Below, piece by piece: positions 14,460 through 22,733 of a stretch of DNA of 38,527 nucleotides (position 1 is the first letter of the stretch; each line of letters begins with the position of its first letter). This DNA comes from Clostridia bacterium (GTDB lineage: Bacteria; Bacillota; Clostridia; Oscillospirales; CAG-272): NCBI GenBank assembly GCA_017501245.1, contig JAFVXI010000019.1, forward strand, positions 1 to 38,527, given 5' to 3'. The position numbers were made by a program, and so were the translations under genes. The notes under the pieces were generated by a model. That model worked only from the letters and a program-made list of their open reading frames with translations. It was not told the origin of the DNA and made no database searches.

Positions 14460-17107
14460 TGGCAGGAATTTCCAAAAAGACAGAATACACACGTGCCTAC
14501 CGTGACATAGTCGGGGTCGAGCTTGGCGGCAGCGGCACGGGCATTTCAAAAAACCGCCTCTCATACGCGGAGAACGTCTGGCGTGATTACAGGGGCGAGG
14601 GCGGCGGAATAATCGAGAGCGTGCCCGGCTTCAGGCGGCTCGCCGACCTCGGAGCGAGGATACATTCCATCGTGTGGCATTCGCCATCGCCGACCGATGA
14701 GAGGCTACTGATCCATGCGGGCTCGGCTCTATATTCGATGCCGCTCTCGGAGCGTGACTCATTTACCCCGGGTGACCCGATCTGCAAGCTGCCCGACAGA
14801 AAATGCCCTCACTTCAAGGGGGCGGGGCGGGTCTACTACCTCACGGGCAGCGACGTCATAGCCGTCGAGGGCGAGGGCAAGGCGCTCTCCTTGAATTCGG
14901 GCGAGCTATCCCCCTACGAGCCCATCCTCTACCAAAACGGCTCTATCCTCGAGCAGCGCAACCTCCTCACCCCCTCGGCGAGGGAGCGCTATATCGTCAC
15001 GGACCCGTCGAGGAACGTGTGGGAGACGCCCGGCATACGCTACACCGTGCTTGACGAGGGGGAGGGCACCTGTGCCGCAACCGGCTTTGACCGTGACTAC
15101 GAGGGCGTGCTGTCGGTGCCTTCGGTGACGGTTATCGCAGGGCGTGAATACCGTGTGACGGAGATAGGCGATTACGCCTTCTTTCTTGCTACTCTCGTCA
15201 GCGAGATCAGGATAGCAGAGGGGGTAGAGAGGATAGGTGCATTCGCCTTCTCATACTGTAAGAGGGCGACGGCTATCTACCTGCCGAGGACGGTAAAGGA
15301 GATAGGAATGGCGGCGTTTGACAACTGCGGAGAGCTGACCGACTGCTACCTCGGTATCGGACTATCGAAGATAGGCTCCTCACCCTTCCACCTTTGCGAT
15401 AGCCTGAATAACGTGCATTACGCAGGCGTCGAGGAGCAGCTGAAGAAGCTAGAGGGCTACGACCAGATCTCGGATAAGGAGTTTATTTTCGGTGACGAGG
15501 ATCGCACCGCGCTGATTAAAATGCCTCTGTTTTCGCACCCGTATGAGGTGTTTGACCTCTACGACGGCGAAAAGACGTGTGACTTCGAGCCCGTATATGA
15601 AAACGACGTGGCGGCAGCCATCATAGCCAGATGCCCCGGCGGATGGGATAGAATACTGACGCTGACGGCAAAGGTCGATCTCGGCAGCTCCCCATTCAAG
15701 GAGGGGCTCGAGGGCGTGGATGCCATAACCGGAGCGACGGTTGCCGAGAGCTTTGACAACAGAGTTTTCCTCGCCGGAAGCCCTGGGCTTTACAACACCG
15801 TGTTCTACTCTGCTCCGCTGTCGGATAGGGAGGGCGACCTCCTATACTTCGGTGAGCATAACTACCTGACCGACGGCGTAGGCGAGCATCCGGTGGTGGC
15901 ACTGCTTGCGGCAGGTGAGAGGCTTGCCGTCTTTAAGGCAGGGGACGACGGCTCGGGCAGCATATTTTATCACACGCCGTCGACGACCTCCGACTCCTAT
16001 ATGCCGAGGATATATCCGACGAGCTACGTGCATTCGGGGATAGCGGCGCAGGGGGCGGCGATAAACTTCCTCGACGATCCGGTTTTCATCTCCGAGGGCG
16101 GCCTATTTGCGCTCGATAAGGTGAACATCGACAAGGAGAGGAGCGTGGTTTGCAGGTCGGATAATGTAAATTATGATTTACAAAAGCTCGATTTGAGGAC
16201 TGCGATGCTTGCAGAATGGTGCGGATATCTGGTCGTTGCCGTGGGCGACTGCTTCTACCTTGCCGACTCGAGAGCCACCTTCCGCCATCCGAGCGGCGCC
16301 ACCGAATACGAATGGTTCGTCATCAAAGGAGTCGGCAGCCACGAGGGCGACGAGGAGGTCTGGCGCTTTGATTCATACGAGACGGGTGACGTTTTCGCAC
16401 ATCCTGACGAGGGCGGGATCTTCGAGGGAGTTGCTTATTCCGTCGACACGGGTGGCAAAACGGTGTACTACGGAATTATCGACGGCGTAAAATATTCCCT
16501 CTACCGAACGGGAGAAAGGAGGGGCGGCACCCTATCTCTGCCTACTGCTATATACGGCAGGGGCGAGCTGCTCTTCTTCGGCACGGAGTCGGGCGCTCTT
16601 CTGCTCTTCAACAACGACAAGAGGGGCGTCACACCCAAGCATCTTGCATCTATGGAGGGCTTTGACGCCGAGGAATACAAAAGGGTGATGGGTCACAGAC
16701 TGCACCCCTCCTTCTACCCATTTGACGGGCACGCCGTGAGATACGCCGTCAAGACCGCTTATGACGACTGCGGCATCCCACACCTGCGCAAAAGCACGGT
16801 GAAGAATTCCCTGACGGTGAAGGTCGGGGCTCTGTCCGGCGCACTCCTACACTGCGAGGTCGGCACCGAGAGCTCGGACTACAAGGGCGTGACGAGCTTC
16901 CCCGCCTCGGCGCTTTCCTTCGACGAGCTGGATCTCGCATCCTCCTCGCTGCTCGTGTCGGATCACGAGACCGTGCCTATCCCCGAGAGGGCTAAGGGCT
17001 GGGTCGAAAAGCAGATAACCTTCTACACCGACGGCTACGCGACCCCGATAGGCATCTACAATATCGCCTACCGCTACACCGTGTCGGGCAGGGTTAAGAG
17101 GAGCTGA
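14459..17107 (+). CDS. Large virion hub-like protein with LRR_5-type insert
   Basis: An 882-residue protein with alternating short beta segments throughout, suggesting a beta-propeller (for example GFRRLADLGARIHSIVW, ERLLIHAGSALYSM, RVYYLTGSDVIAV). Such proteins seal the portal in short-tailed phages (P22 gp10-like). Residues about 215-330 form three to four BspA-type leucine-rich repeats: YRVTEIGDYAF, GVERIGAFAFSYC, TVKEIGMAAFDNC and GLSKIGSSPFHLC. ATG at 14459 overlaps the previous stop; a GTG at 14450 is also in frame. Cysteine-bearing LRR_5 domains are more usual in bacterial surface proteins. Confidence 0.7.
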   Translation: MAGISKKTEYTRAYRDIVGVELGGSGTGISKNRLSYAENVWRDYRGEGGGIIESVPGFRRLADLGARIHSIVWHSPSPTDERLLIHAGSALYSMPLSERDSFTPGDPICKLPDRKCPHFKGAGRVYYLTGSDVIAVEGEGKALSLNSGELSPYEPILYQNGSILEQRNLLTPSARERYIVTDPSRNVWETPGIRYTVLDEGEGTCAATGFDRDYEGVLSVPSVTVIAGREYRVTEIGDYAFFLATLVSEIRIAEGVERIGAFAFSYCKRATAIYLPRTVKEIGMAAFDNCGELTDCYLGIGLSKIGSSPFHLCDSLNNVHYAGVEEQLKKLEGYDQISDKEFIFGDEDRTALIKMPLFSHPYEVFDLYDGEKTCDFEPVYENDVAAAIIARCPGGWDRILTLTAKVDLGSSPFKEGLEGVDAITGATVAESFDNRVFLAGSPGLYNTVFYSAPLSDREGDLLYFGEHNYLTDGVGEHPVVALLAAGERLAVFKAGDDGSGSIFYHTPSTTSDSYMPRIYPTSYVHSGIAAQGAAINFLDDPVFISEGGLFALDKVNIDKERSVVCRSDNVNYDLQKLDLRTAMLAEWCGYLVVAVGDCFYLADSRATFRHPSGATEYEWFVIKGVGSHEGDEEVWRFDSYETGDVFAHPDEGGIFEGVAYSVDTGGKTVYYGIIDGVKYSLYRTGERRGGTLSLPTAIYGRGELLFFGTESGALLLFNNDKRGVTPKHLASMEGFDAEEYKRVMGHRLHPSFYPFDGHAVRYAVKTAYDDCGIPHLRKSTVKNSLTVKVGALSGALLHCEVGTESSDYKGVTSFPASALSFDELDLASSSLLVSDHETVPIPERAKGWVEKQITFYTDGYATPIGIYNIAYRYTVSGRVKRS

Positions 17108-17109
17108 GG

Positions 17110-17152
17110 CGCCATCACCGATGGATCTTAATATCCCGGCATACCGATGGCG
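17110..17152 (+). other. Inverted repeat after the hub-like gene
   Basis: CGCCATC (17110-17116) pairs with GATGGCG (17146-17152) across a 29-base loop. There is no T run, so termination is doubtful. Confidence 0.35.
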
Positions 17153-17227
17153 ACACAGGGCGTATTTAGCATCACGTACCCACAGGGATGGATAGCTCTT
17201 TTGATGCATTTTCAAGCCTCTGATAAC

Positions 17228-17385
17228 ACAGAATGTAAGCTTTAGTTTTTATTTTCAAACCCGGCACCACGCAGAATACAAGCTTGATTATTCGTTTTCA
17301 GAACTAGGGCATCGCAGAATACAAGCTTGATTAATCGTTTTCAGGACTAGAGCATCGCAGAATATGATTGCGATTTTTTAAGCTC
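17228..17385 (+). repeat. 43-bp tandem repeats
   Basis: Four copies start at 17228, 17271, 17314 and 17357 with an exact 43-base period. The middle two share GCAGAATACAAGCTTGATTA, TCGTTTTCAG and ACTAG; the outer two have diverged. They fill the gap before the appendage gene. Confidence 0.8.
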
Positions 17386-17494
17386 CGTACAAGTGGGTAC
17401 GAGTGCGGCTTTACACTACTTTTTTAACACCCGTATGGGGATAAATATAGATTTTTGCTCTCCCCCGAGCGGGGAGGGAGAAAGGAAAAACGCA

Positions 17495-18130
17495 TTGACG
17501 GTTACAAAAATAACAGACGCCGATATCAGAGATCTTCTGATCTCCTCGCTCCCCTCGCGCCCGACGGCGCCCACCTCCTTTGGCGGAGCGGGATATACGG
17601 CGAAGGATATGAAGGCGGCGTTTGACAGGCTTCCGCTTTATATCATAGGGAGGTTTAACGCCCTGCTCGAGGATATCGCAAGGGAGGGCGAGGGCGGCGT
17701 GTCCGAGTCTATCCTCACCGGCATATCCGACGGGCATAGCCTTAAGGAGCTGTTCTCGGACATCAGGTCGGGCGAATTTGCAAATTACTTAACCGTGCTT
17801 GGCAAGAGCCTCGCCGAGGTGATCCTCGAGCTTGAGGAGGAGCTATCCGCACTTGAGGGTTCGCTCGGCACGTCGAGCGCTGAGGTCGGCAGACTCGGCG
17901 AGGGCATCAGAGAGCTTGAGGCAGCGGTTGCCGAAGCTACGTCGGCGCTCGAGGGCACGAGGGATGAGCACACAGAGAGGATGGACACGCTCGGCTCGGA
18001 GATTGAAGCACTTAAAGAAAAACACGAGGAGGACGTCGCGGCCATCAGAGCGGCGATAGAGAGCCCGACCGAGCTTACGCTCGATTTGGGCGGACCCGAG
18101 GAGCTTACAGGCGGAGGTGAAGCAATATGA
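17495..18130 (+). CDS. Coiled-coil virion appendage protein
   Basis: A 211-residue protein. The N-terminal part (GAGYTAKDMKAAFDRLPLYIIGRFNALLEDI) is a segment I associate with N-termini of phage tail-appendage proteins. Residues about 110-190 form a long coiled coil (ELEEELSALEGSLG..., IEALKEKHEEDVAAIRAAI), a likely trimeric stalk. I choose the TTG at 17495 because AAAGGA lies about 9 bases before it; the in-frame GTG at 17393 begins in the repeats and would add an implausible leader. The end overlaps the next gene (ATGA). Confidence 0.65.
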   Translation: MTVTKITDADIRDLLISSLPSRPTAPTSFGGAGYTAKDMKAAFDRLPLYIIGRFNALLEDIAREGEGGVSESILTGISDGHSLKELFSDIRSGEFANYLTVLGKSLAEVILELEEELSALEGSLGTSSAEVGRLGEGIRELEAAVAEATSALEGTRDEHTERMDTLGSEIEALKEKHEEDVAAIRAAIESPTELTLDLGGPEELTGGGEAI

Positions 18131-18600
18131 TAAGCATTAAGCACAGGAGGGGCGACGAGGCCGGCTGGCTCGACTCTGACCCCATCATTCCCGACGGCGA
18201 GCTGGCACTGACGAGGCTTGAGAAGGGCTACGACCTCAAGATAGGCGACGGCGTTACCCCCTACTCGAAGCTGCCCTCCTTCATAGGAAGGTCGATATCC
18301 AGCGAGGAGGAATACCCCACCGTGACGCTCTCGCATCTTGACGACGTGAGGCTCTCCTTCGTTGAATGGCTCGAGGTCGTCCTTGACCACGCATCGGCGG
18401 ACAACTACACGGCTATCCTCGCCTTTGACACGCTCTCGGACACGCCCATCAGCTTTGACTCCACGATGGAGATCCTCTTCAGCGGAAGGGACGTCGAGGA
18501 CGGCGTGTTTATCCCCAAGACGGATATGCATTACACCCTCTTTTTCTGGAAGGACGGACGAATGAACTGCCACGTGAGGGGAGTGAGCATCGGTGTTTAA
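18127..18600 (+). CDS. Tail-fibre-type protein with KIGDG attachment domain
   Basis: A 157-residue protein. The first 55 residues (IKHRRGDEAGWLDSDPIIP, GELALTRLEKGYDLKIGDGV) match the small domain at the start of many phage fibres, with the pattern RRG...W...P.L..GE......KIGDG.T...LP. The remainder is beta-rich with no recognisable receptor-binding domain. Starts at ATGA, overlapping the coiled-coil gene. Probably a short fibre or fibre-attachment protein. Confidence 0.7.
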   Translation: MISIKHRRGDEAGWLDSDPIIPDGELALTRLEKGYDLKIGDGVTPYSKLPSFIGRSISSEEEYPTVTLSHLDDVRLSFVEWLEVVLDHASADNYTAILAFDTLSDTPISFDSTMEILFSGRDVEDGVFIPKTDMHYTLFFWKDGRMNCHVRGVSIGV

Positions 18601-19774
18601 GAGGATGCTGCATATCCTTGACGAGGAGTCGTCGGCGGGGGGCGGTGCGACCAAATACTCCGCCTGCGGTGAGGGAGGCATCAAGCTCTCAACAAGCGGC
18701 GAGGCAGAGCTGACCTCTCTGACGGTTTACGGTGCGGATATCGATTACAGCTGCTACGACGTCGGCACGGGGGCTGAGCGAGGGCTCGGCTACGACGACG
18801 GTGACAAGGTCAAGCTCGACCTACGTGTGCATGGCAGGTGCGTCATCGACGGGTATGAATTTGCGAGGCTGATGCGTGAGGGCGGCTCGCCCGCCTACGG
18901 AGGAGAGTACGGCGAGGACTACTTCATCTACCACGGCTCGGCGACGGAGGATTATCCCGTCATATCAAGCGACAGGCTGATGATCGGAAGCACTGTCCAT
19001 CGCCTTGAATTCATCGCCCTCTTAGAGGAGGACTACGCCTCGGGCGGCAGGCTGACCCCGGGGCTACACATCGCCTCGACGGCATTCTCGCCTAACGCCG
19101 TTTACGCCATCGGAACGGGTGTCGGTGAATTCAGCTTCAGCGGAAGCTCTCGCTCTGCGGCACAGTTTGCAGGCCTTATCCACAAGGCGGCGCCGATAGC
19201 CCTTGACCTGCCGATACGCTACGACTCCTTAAAGCTCTATTCGACGGCTGACATACCCGTGGGCGACTACGTCGGCAGGCATATCTCGGTCGAGCTCTCA
19301 CGCCCCCTGCTTGCGATAGGCGAGGCGAGCGACACCCTTGAGGCTATCTCCGGCAGGGTGACGAGGGCTATAGGCGAGGCAATTATTGAGGACACGGGTG
19401 ATATTTCCGCCTGCTACTACTACGGTTATCCCTGCTTCAAGCTCCCGATGCCGGAGGGTGCTGTGGCTGATCAGATGGGCATCGAGGGCTACGCCTGGTG
19501 CTACTCGGGCGAGGAATTTGAATTTCTCGACCACGCCTTTGCGGTTGACGAGGCGACAGGGAGCATCTACGTTTATATCGATGAGGAAACGACCGAGCCC
19601 GAGGCTGCGATAGCCGAGCTTGTCGGCAGGCGGATAAAGTTTATACTCAAGGAGCCCTACGAGGAGATGGTGGAGGCGGCGGGCAACGTAGCGCTCCGAG
19701 ATGACGTCAGCTACGTTTACGTATGCTCGGAAAAAAGCCCCACCCTCGAGGTCAACTATAACATAAAGGAGTAA
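18593..19774 (+). CDS. Virion protein of unknown function (393 aa)
   Basis: A beta-rich, acidic protein with many Gly, Ser and Tyr residues (for example TSLTVYGADIDYSCYD, GVGEFSFSGSSRSAAQF). No signal peptide or membrane helix. GTG start overlaps the fibre gene, with GAGGGGAG about 9 bases upstream. The position after the fibre suggests another receptor-binding or fibre part; the family is not recognised. Confidence 0.7.
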   Translation: MFKRMLHILDEESSAGGGATKYSACGEGGIKLSTSGEAELTSLTVYGADIDYSCYDVGTGAERGLGYDDGDKVKLDLRVHGRCVIDGYEFARLMREGGSPAYGGEYGEDYFIYHGSATEDYPVISSDRLMIGSTVHRLEFIALLEEDYASGGRLTPGLHIASTAFSPNAVYAIGTGVGEFSFSGSSRSAAQFAGLIHKAAPIALDLPIRYDSLKLYSTADIPVGDYVGRHISVELSRPLLAIGEASDTLEAISGRVTRAIGEAIIEDTGDISACYYYGYPCFKLPMPEGAVADQMGIEGYAWCYSGEEFEFLDHAFAVDEATGSIYVYIDEETTEPEAAIAELVGRRIKFILKEPYEEMVEAAGNVALRDDVSYVYVCSEKSPTLEVNYNIKE

Positions 19775-19778
19775 AAGA

Positions 19779-20009
19779 ATGTACGGAAGGATCAATGAAA
19801 ACGGCGCTCTTGAAACCTACGGCAAGAGATACGTAAGGGTGGGTAGGCGCCTCGTCGTCAACCCGGACAAGGAGGTCATGCTCTCCTTAGGCTACAAGCC
19901 CATAGAGGCAAGCGAGGCTCCGACGGCCGGCCGAGGCGAGGCACTCGTGCTTGACTACGTCGATAAGGGCGATAGGATAGAGGCAGTCTTTTCGATCATA
20001 AGGAGATAA
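19779..20009 (+). CDS. Small phage protein (76 aa)
   Basis: Starts MYGRINENGALETYGKRYVR and contains DKEVMLSLGYKPIEASEAP. This resembles the short proteins often found after fibre genes in Firmicutes phages, of unknown function. Strong site AAGGAGTAAAAG before ATG. Four bases after the preceding stop and one base before the next start, so clearly one transcript. Confidence 0.7.
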   Translation: MYGRINENGALETYGKRYVRVGRRLVVNPDKEVMLSLGYKPIEASEAPTAGRGEALVLDYVDKGDRIEAVFSIIRR

Positions 20010-20010
20010 T

Positions 20011-20409
20011 ATGACCACTATACTTTACAAATTAAGGAATAAGTTCGGCGTTATCAGGAGGATCTCCGACACGGGCGGCACTCGCCTCTCGATAGATATA
20101 CTCGGTGGCGGCAACGGTAGAATAGAAATCGGGTCTAGGCACGCAGCTATTACGGGCGGCAGGGGCATCATCTCGCTTGAGGGTATGCCCGACGGAGAAT
20201 ATACACCGAGGCTCTACGACGAGGGCGGCGCCTCGAGGCTCGAGGGGATAGTCAAGGAGGGCGGATCGGTCAAGCCCGCCCCCTCAGACAGGGCTCTGCT
20301 CAGCTATATCACCGACAGGCTCGAGGAGATCGAGGGTGACTACGCCCTCTTGAAGGAAGAAATAGAAAGGATAAAGGCGAGGGAGCAGAAGCCCCTCTTC
20401 GCCGACTAA
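20011..20409 (+). CDS. Virion-cluster protein with C-terminal coiled coil (132 aa)
   Basis: A beta-rich N-terminal half (TRLSIDILGGGNGRIEIG, GIISLEGMPDGEYTPRLYD) is followed by a helical, charged end (ITDRLEEIEGDYALLKEEIERIKARE). ATG with AAGGAG 5 bases upstream. It sits between a small fibre-associated protein and the membrane proteins. The family is not recognised. Confidence 0.65.
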   Translation: MTTILYKLRNKFGVIRRISDTGGTRLSIDILGGGNGRIEIGSRHAAITGGRGIISLEGMPDGEYTPRLYDEGGASRLEGIVKEGGSVKPAPSDRALLSYITDRLEEIEGDYALLKEEIERIKAREQKPLFAD

Positions 20410-20417
20410 GGAGGATT

Positions 20418-21422
20418 ATGAAAGGAATATTTAAGTTGATTTGCGCCACGCTTGCACTCGCAGGCATTCTCGCAGGCGTGGGGATCGGCGCTTCGGCGGC
20501 GGAGGATGAGATAGGCTTCAGCTATATCAGCGACGTTGATTATCCCGAGGGATACGTAAACGGTATAGAAAACGTCGCCGCATATGACGAGAATGAAGCA
20601 ACTGCACCCGACGTGGGTGAGGAGATCGGCGGCGCCACTACATACACCGGTGCTGAAAACGGTGTTGACAACACTCATACGGGTGACGAAATCTGTATAG
20701 AAACACCCGACACGGGTGATGAAATCGGCGGGAAAACGATCGCCTCGGACGGCGAAAATGAAGCATCTGCACCCGACGTGGGCGAGGAGATCGACGGCAC
20801 AGGCATAGGAGAAGCGAACGGCGGCACAAGCATAGGAGAAGTGAGCGGCGACGCAGGCATAGGAGAAGCGAGCGGAGATGGGGCGAGCATAGACACCGCA
20901 AATGGGGGCGAGGAAAACATTTTCGCCGCTATATACGGCTTTGCCTCGGAGAGGTCGGCGGAGATTTTTGCCCTGCTCTCCTTCATAGGCTCGCTCATCA
21001 TCGTCATCTGCTATAAGAGCGGCATTCTGCCCCTTTTACGCGAGGGGCTTGGAGGCATGCTCGGTGCAGTCGGAAAGCTGAAGGAGGGTGTCGCCGAGAG
21101 CGAGAGGCTCTCGAAGGAAACGAGCGAGGCGCTCAGCACGAGGCTCGGCGAGGCTGAATATATGATCGGAGGATTTTCCGAGAGGGTTGCCGCCATCGAG
21201 GCGGCGTGCGAGCTGACGGCAAAGAGGAGCGCCGAGACCTCCGACTTAAAGGAGCTTATCACGCTGGAGATAGATCTGCTCCACGACGTGTTTATGACGG
21301 CGGCACTGCCCCAGTATCTCAAGGAGTCCATCGGCGAGAGGGTCGGCGAGATGAAGAAGAGGCTCGGAGGAGCGGATAATTCGCAGGCGCCAAGGCTGAC
21401 GGAGGGAGTGGAAAATGCGTAG
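20418..21422 (+). CDS. Secreted/membrane-anchored protein with acidic repeats and coiled coil
   Basis: A 334-residue protein. Signal peptide (1-27, ending GIGASA). A repetitive acidic region (about 45-165) holds PDVGEEI, THTGDEI, PDTGDEI and a 9-residue repeat GIGEANGGT / SIGEVSGDA / GIGEASGDG. A single membrane helix lies at about 181-200 (FALLSFIGSLIIVICYKSG), followed by a cytoplasmic coiled coil ending in a conserved-looking DLLHDVFMTAALPQYLKESIGERVGEMKK. This topology suggests an envelope-spanning role. The position resembles the lysis end of a phage, but no enzyme domain is present. Confidence 0.7.
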   Translation: MKGIFKLICATLALAGILAGVGIGASAAEDEIGFSYISDVDYPEGYVNGIENVAAYDENEATAPDVGEEIGGATTYTGAENGVDNTHTGDEICIETPDTGDEIGGKTIASDGENEASAPDVGEEIDGTGIGEANGGTSIGEVSGDAGIGEASGDGASIDTANGGEENIFAAIYGFASERSAEIFALLSFIGSLIIVICYKSGILPLLREGLGGMLGAVGKLKEGVAESERLSKETSEALSTRLGEAEYMIGGFSERVAAIEAACELTAKRSAETSDLKELITLEIDLLHDVFMTAALPQYLKESIGERVGEMKKRLGGADNSQAPRLTEGVENA

Positions 21423-21762
21423 GCTGATCCTCAAGGGAGTTGGCATAGCTCTGTCGGTCCTGCCGCCGGCTATCGCCACCCTCAGCTACTTCCCCGTGTG
21501 GCAAAACAGGGGTACGGGTGCCGTTTTATCCGGCTTTACCGCCCTTGTTCTGCTGATTTGCGCAATACCGATATTCAAGGCTCTGCGCCGCCTCTTAGCC
21601 TCGCCTAGCGCCTGGTTATCCTGGCTTATCATCTTTATCCTCTTTTCGGCGCTGAACGGTATCGTCGAGGAGATGGTCGTTATCTCCTTTATAGGTTTTA
21701 TCTTCGGTGCCGCCGGGGCAGTTTGCTTCAAGATAGGAGAAAAGATCGATGACGGGGCTTGA
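21415..21762 (+). CDS. Small multi-helix membrane protein, holin-like
   Basis: A 115-residue protein with three to four hydrophobic helices (about 8-26, 36-57, 67-83, 87-105) and charged ends. ATG overlaps the previous stop (ATGCGTAG). Size and position fit a holin, but there is no endolysin gene nearby, so the assignment is tentative. Confidence 0.6.
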   Translation: MRRLILKGVGIALSVLPPAIATLSYFPVWQNRGTGAVLSGFTALVLLICAIPIFKALRRLLASPSAWLSWLIIFILFSALNGIVEEMVVISFIGFIFGAAGAVCFKIGEKIDDGA

Positions 21763-22579
21763 ACGTGGGCTATACTCGTCGGGCGAGCTGATGCGACGGG
21801 GCTACTCATTTCTTAGCGAAAACGCAAGCAAGGTGATCGCCGCACTGACTGCGCTTATCGCCGCTCTTCTGACCTTCTGGGAGCCGGTGCTGCCGAGCCT
21901 GCTCTCCGAGGCACTGACCGCAGAGCTTGCGGTGATGCTGGTCGCATCCTACGTGATATACTTTTCGCTTGAGGATGCGGGCGAGAGGCTTGGGCGCCAG
22001 AGCGATAAATACAAGGCGGCAAAGGAGAGCTACGACTCCGCCGCATCAAGGATCGGAGCGGATATGCTGGAGGAGCTTCGGCTCTATACCATCGACTACT
22101 CAAAGGAGGAGCTTGAATACAGGAGGCGCTCGCTGCTCCTCTCACACGGGGTGAGCGAGGAGGAAATCAGGGCATACGGACGAGGCGAGACAAGTGAGGC
22201 ACGTATAAAAAAAGCGGCAAGGGAGATAGACCGCCTGCGTGCGCTGAGGCTTGAGCCCTCGATGCTGCTCTCGGGTGCGAGGACGAGGGGCGCTCCACCG
22301 CTCGACCATCCGACGGCAAGAAAGCTCGTCTCGCTCCTCCTCGGGCTCTTGCCCTCCACGCTCTGCATGCTCTTTACGGTTTCTATGATCATCACGCCGA
22401 GGGCGGATATGGACACAGCGGCGATCATCTCGGGGATCGTAAAGCTCTCGACCCTGCCGATGATAGGCATGAGGGGCTACTCCTCGGGCTATGAATACGC
22501 AAGAGGCAGAGAGTGCGAGCTGATGGAGGCTAAGCGGGATATCCTGGAGGCGTTTTTAGCAAAGAATAATATAGCGTGA
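21749..22579 (+). CDS. Virion-cluster membrane protein (276 aa), function unknown
   Basis: Two N-terminal membrane helices (about 28-46, 52-73), a long charged helical cytoplasmic part (about 75-180) and two more hydrophobic segments (about 190-215, 225-240). Starts with ATG overlapping the previous gene. It is the last gene before the terminators. It could be a second holin-like or anchoring protein. Confidence 0.65.
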   Translation: MTGLERGLYSSGELMRRGYSFLSENASKVIAALTALIAALLTFWEPVLPSLLSEALTAELAVMLVASYVIYFSLEDAGERLGRQSDKYKAAKESYDSAASRIGADMLEELRLYTIDYSKEELEYRRRSLLLSHGVSEEEIRAYGRGETSEARIKKAAREIDRLRALRLEPSMLLSGARTRGAPPLDHPTARKLVSLLLGLLPSTLCMLFTVSMIITPRADMDTAAIISGIVKLSTLPMIGMRGYSSGYEYARGRECELMEAKRDILEAFLAKNNIA

Positions 22580-22581
22580 CA

Positions 22582-22637
22582 CTCCCTCCGGAGGGGGGAG
22601 AGAGCCGCCTCGGGAGAAGGAAAGCCCGGGGCGGCTC
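22582..22637 (+). terminator. Double terminator closing the virion cluster
   Basis: A first hairpin (CTCCC...GGGGGAG) is followed by a long stem GAGCCGCC-t-CGGG / CCCGg-GGCGGCTC (22602-22637) and ATTTATGCTTATTT. The stem is very stable; the T run is interrupted. Confidence 0.7.
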
Positions 22638-22653
22638 ATTTATGCTTATTTGA

Positions 22654-22682
22654 TTGACAAGGGGGCGGCGATATGCTAAAAT
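22654..22682 (+). promoter_or_regulatory. Promoter of the DinG-like helicase gene
   Basis: TTGACA (22654-22659), a 17-base spacer, then TAAAAT (22677-22682), about 50 bases before the start. It shows the helicase is transcribed independently of the virion cluster. Confidence 0.75.
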
Positions 22683-22733
22683 TATATCGTTAAGAAAAAA
22701 TATGCCGGGCAGTACGGCGGAAAGGAGGAAGCG

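Larger units (their letters stand above)
6077..22640 (+). mobile_element. Phage-derived virion gene cluster without mobility or lysis genes
   Basis: Fifteen or more co-directional genes span terminase to three membrane proteins, in the order typical of a short-tailed phage head module: terminase, portal, scaffold-like, capsid, connector-like, hub-like, appendage and fibre. Many neighbours overlap by a few bases. I see no integrase, repressor, replication, tail-tube, tape-measure or endolysin gene and no flanking attachment repeats. Arginine AGG/AGA use and GC-rich codons resemble the flanking host genes, which suggests long residence. It is bounded by terminators on both sides. Prophage remnant, domesticated particle and gene-transfer-agent-like element are all possible. 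Confidence 0.8.

Noticed and set aside
17785-18684. Long minus-strand open frame of 299 residues
   Set aside because: It is antisense to three well-supported virion genes, has Ser-rich low-complexity translation and no ribosome binding site; it arises from codon bias.
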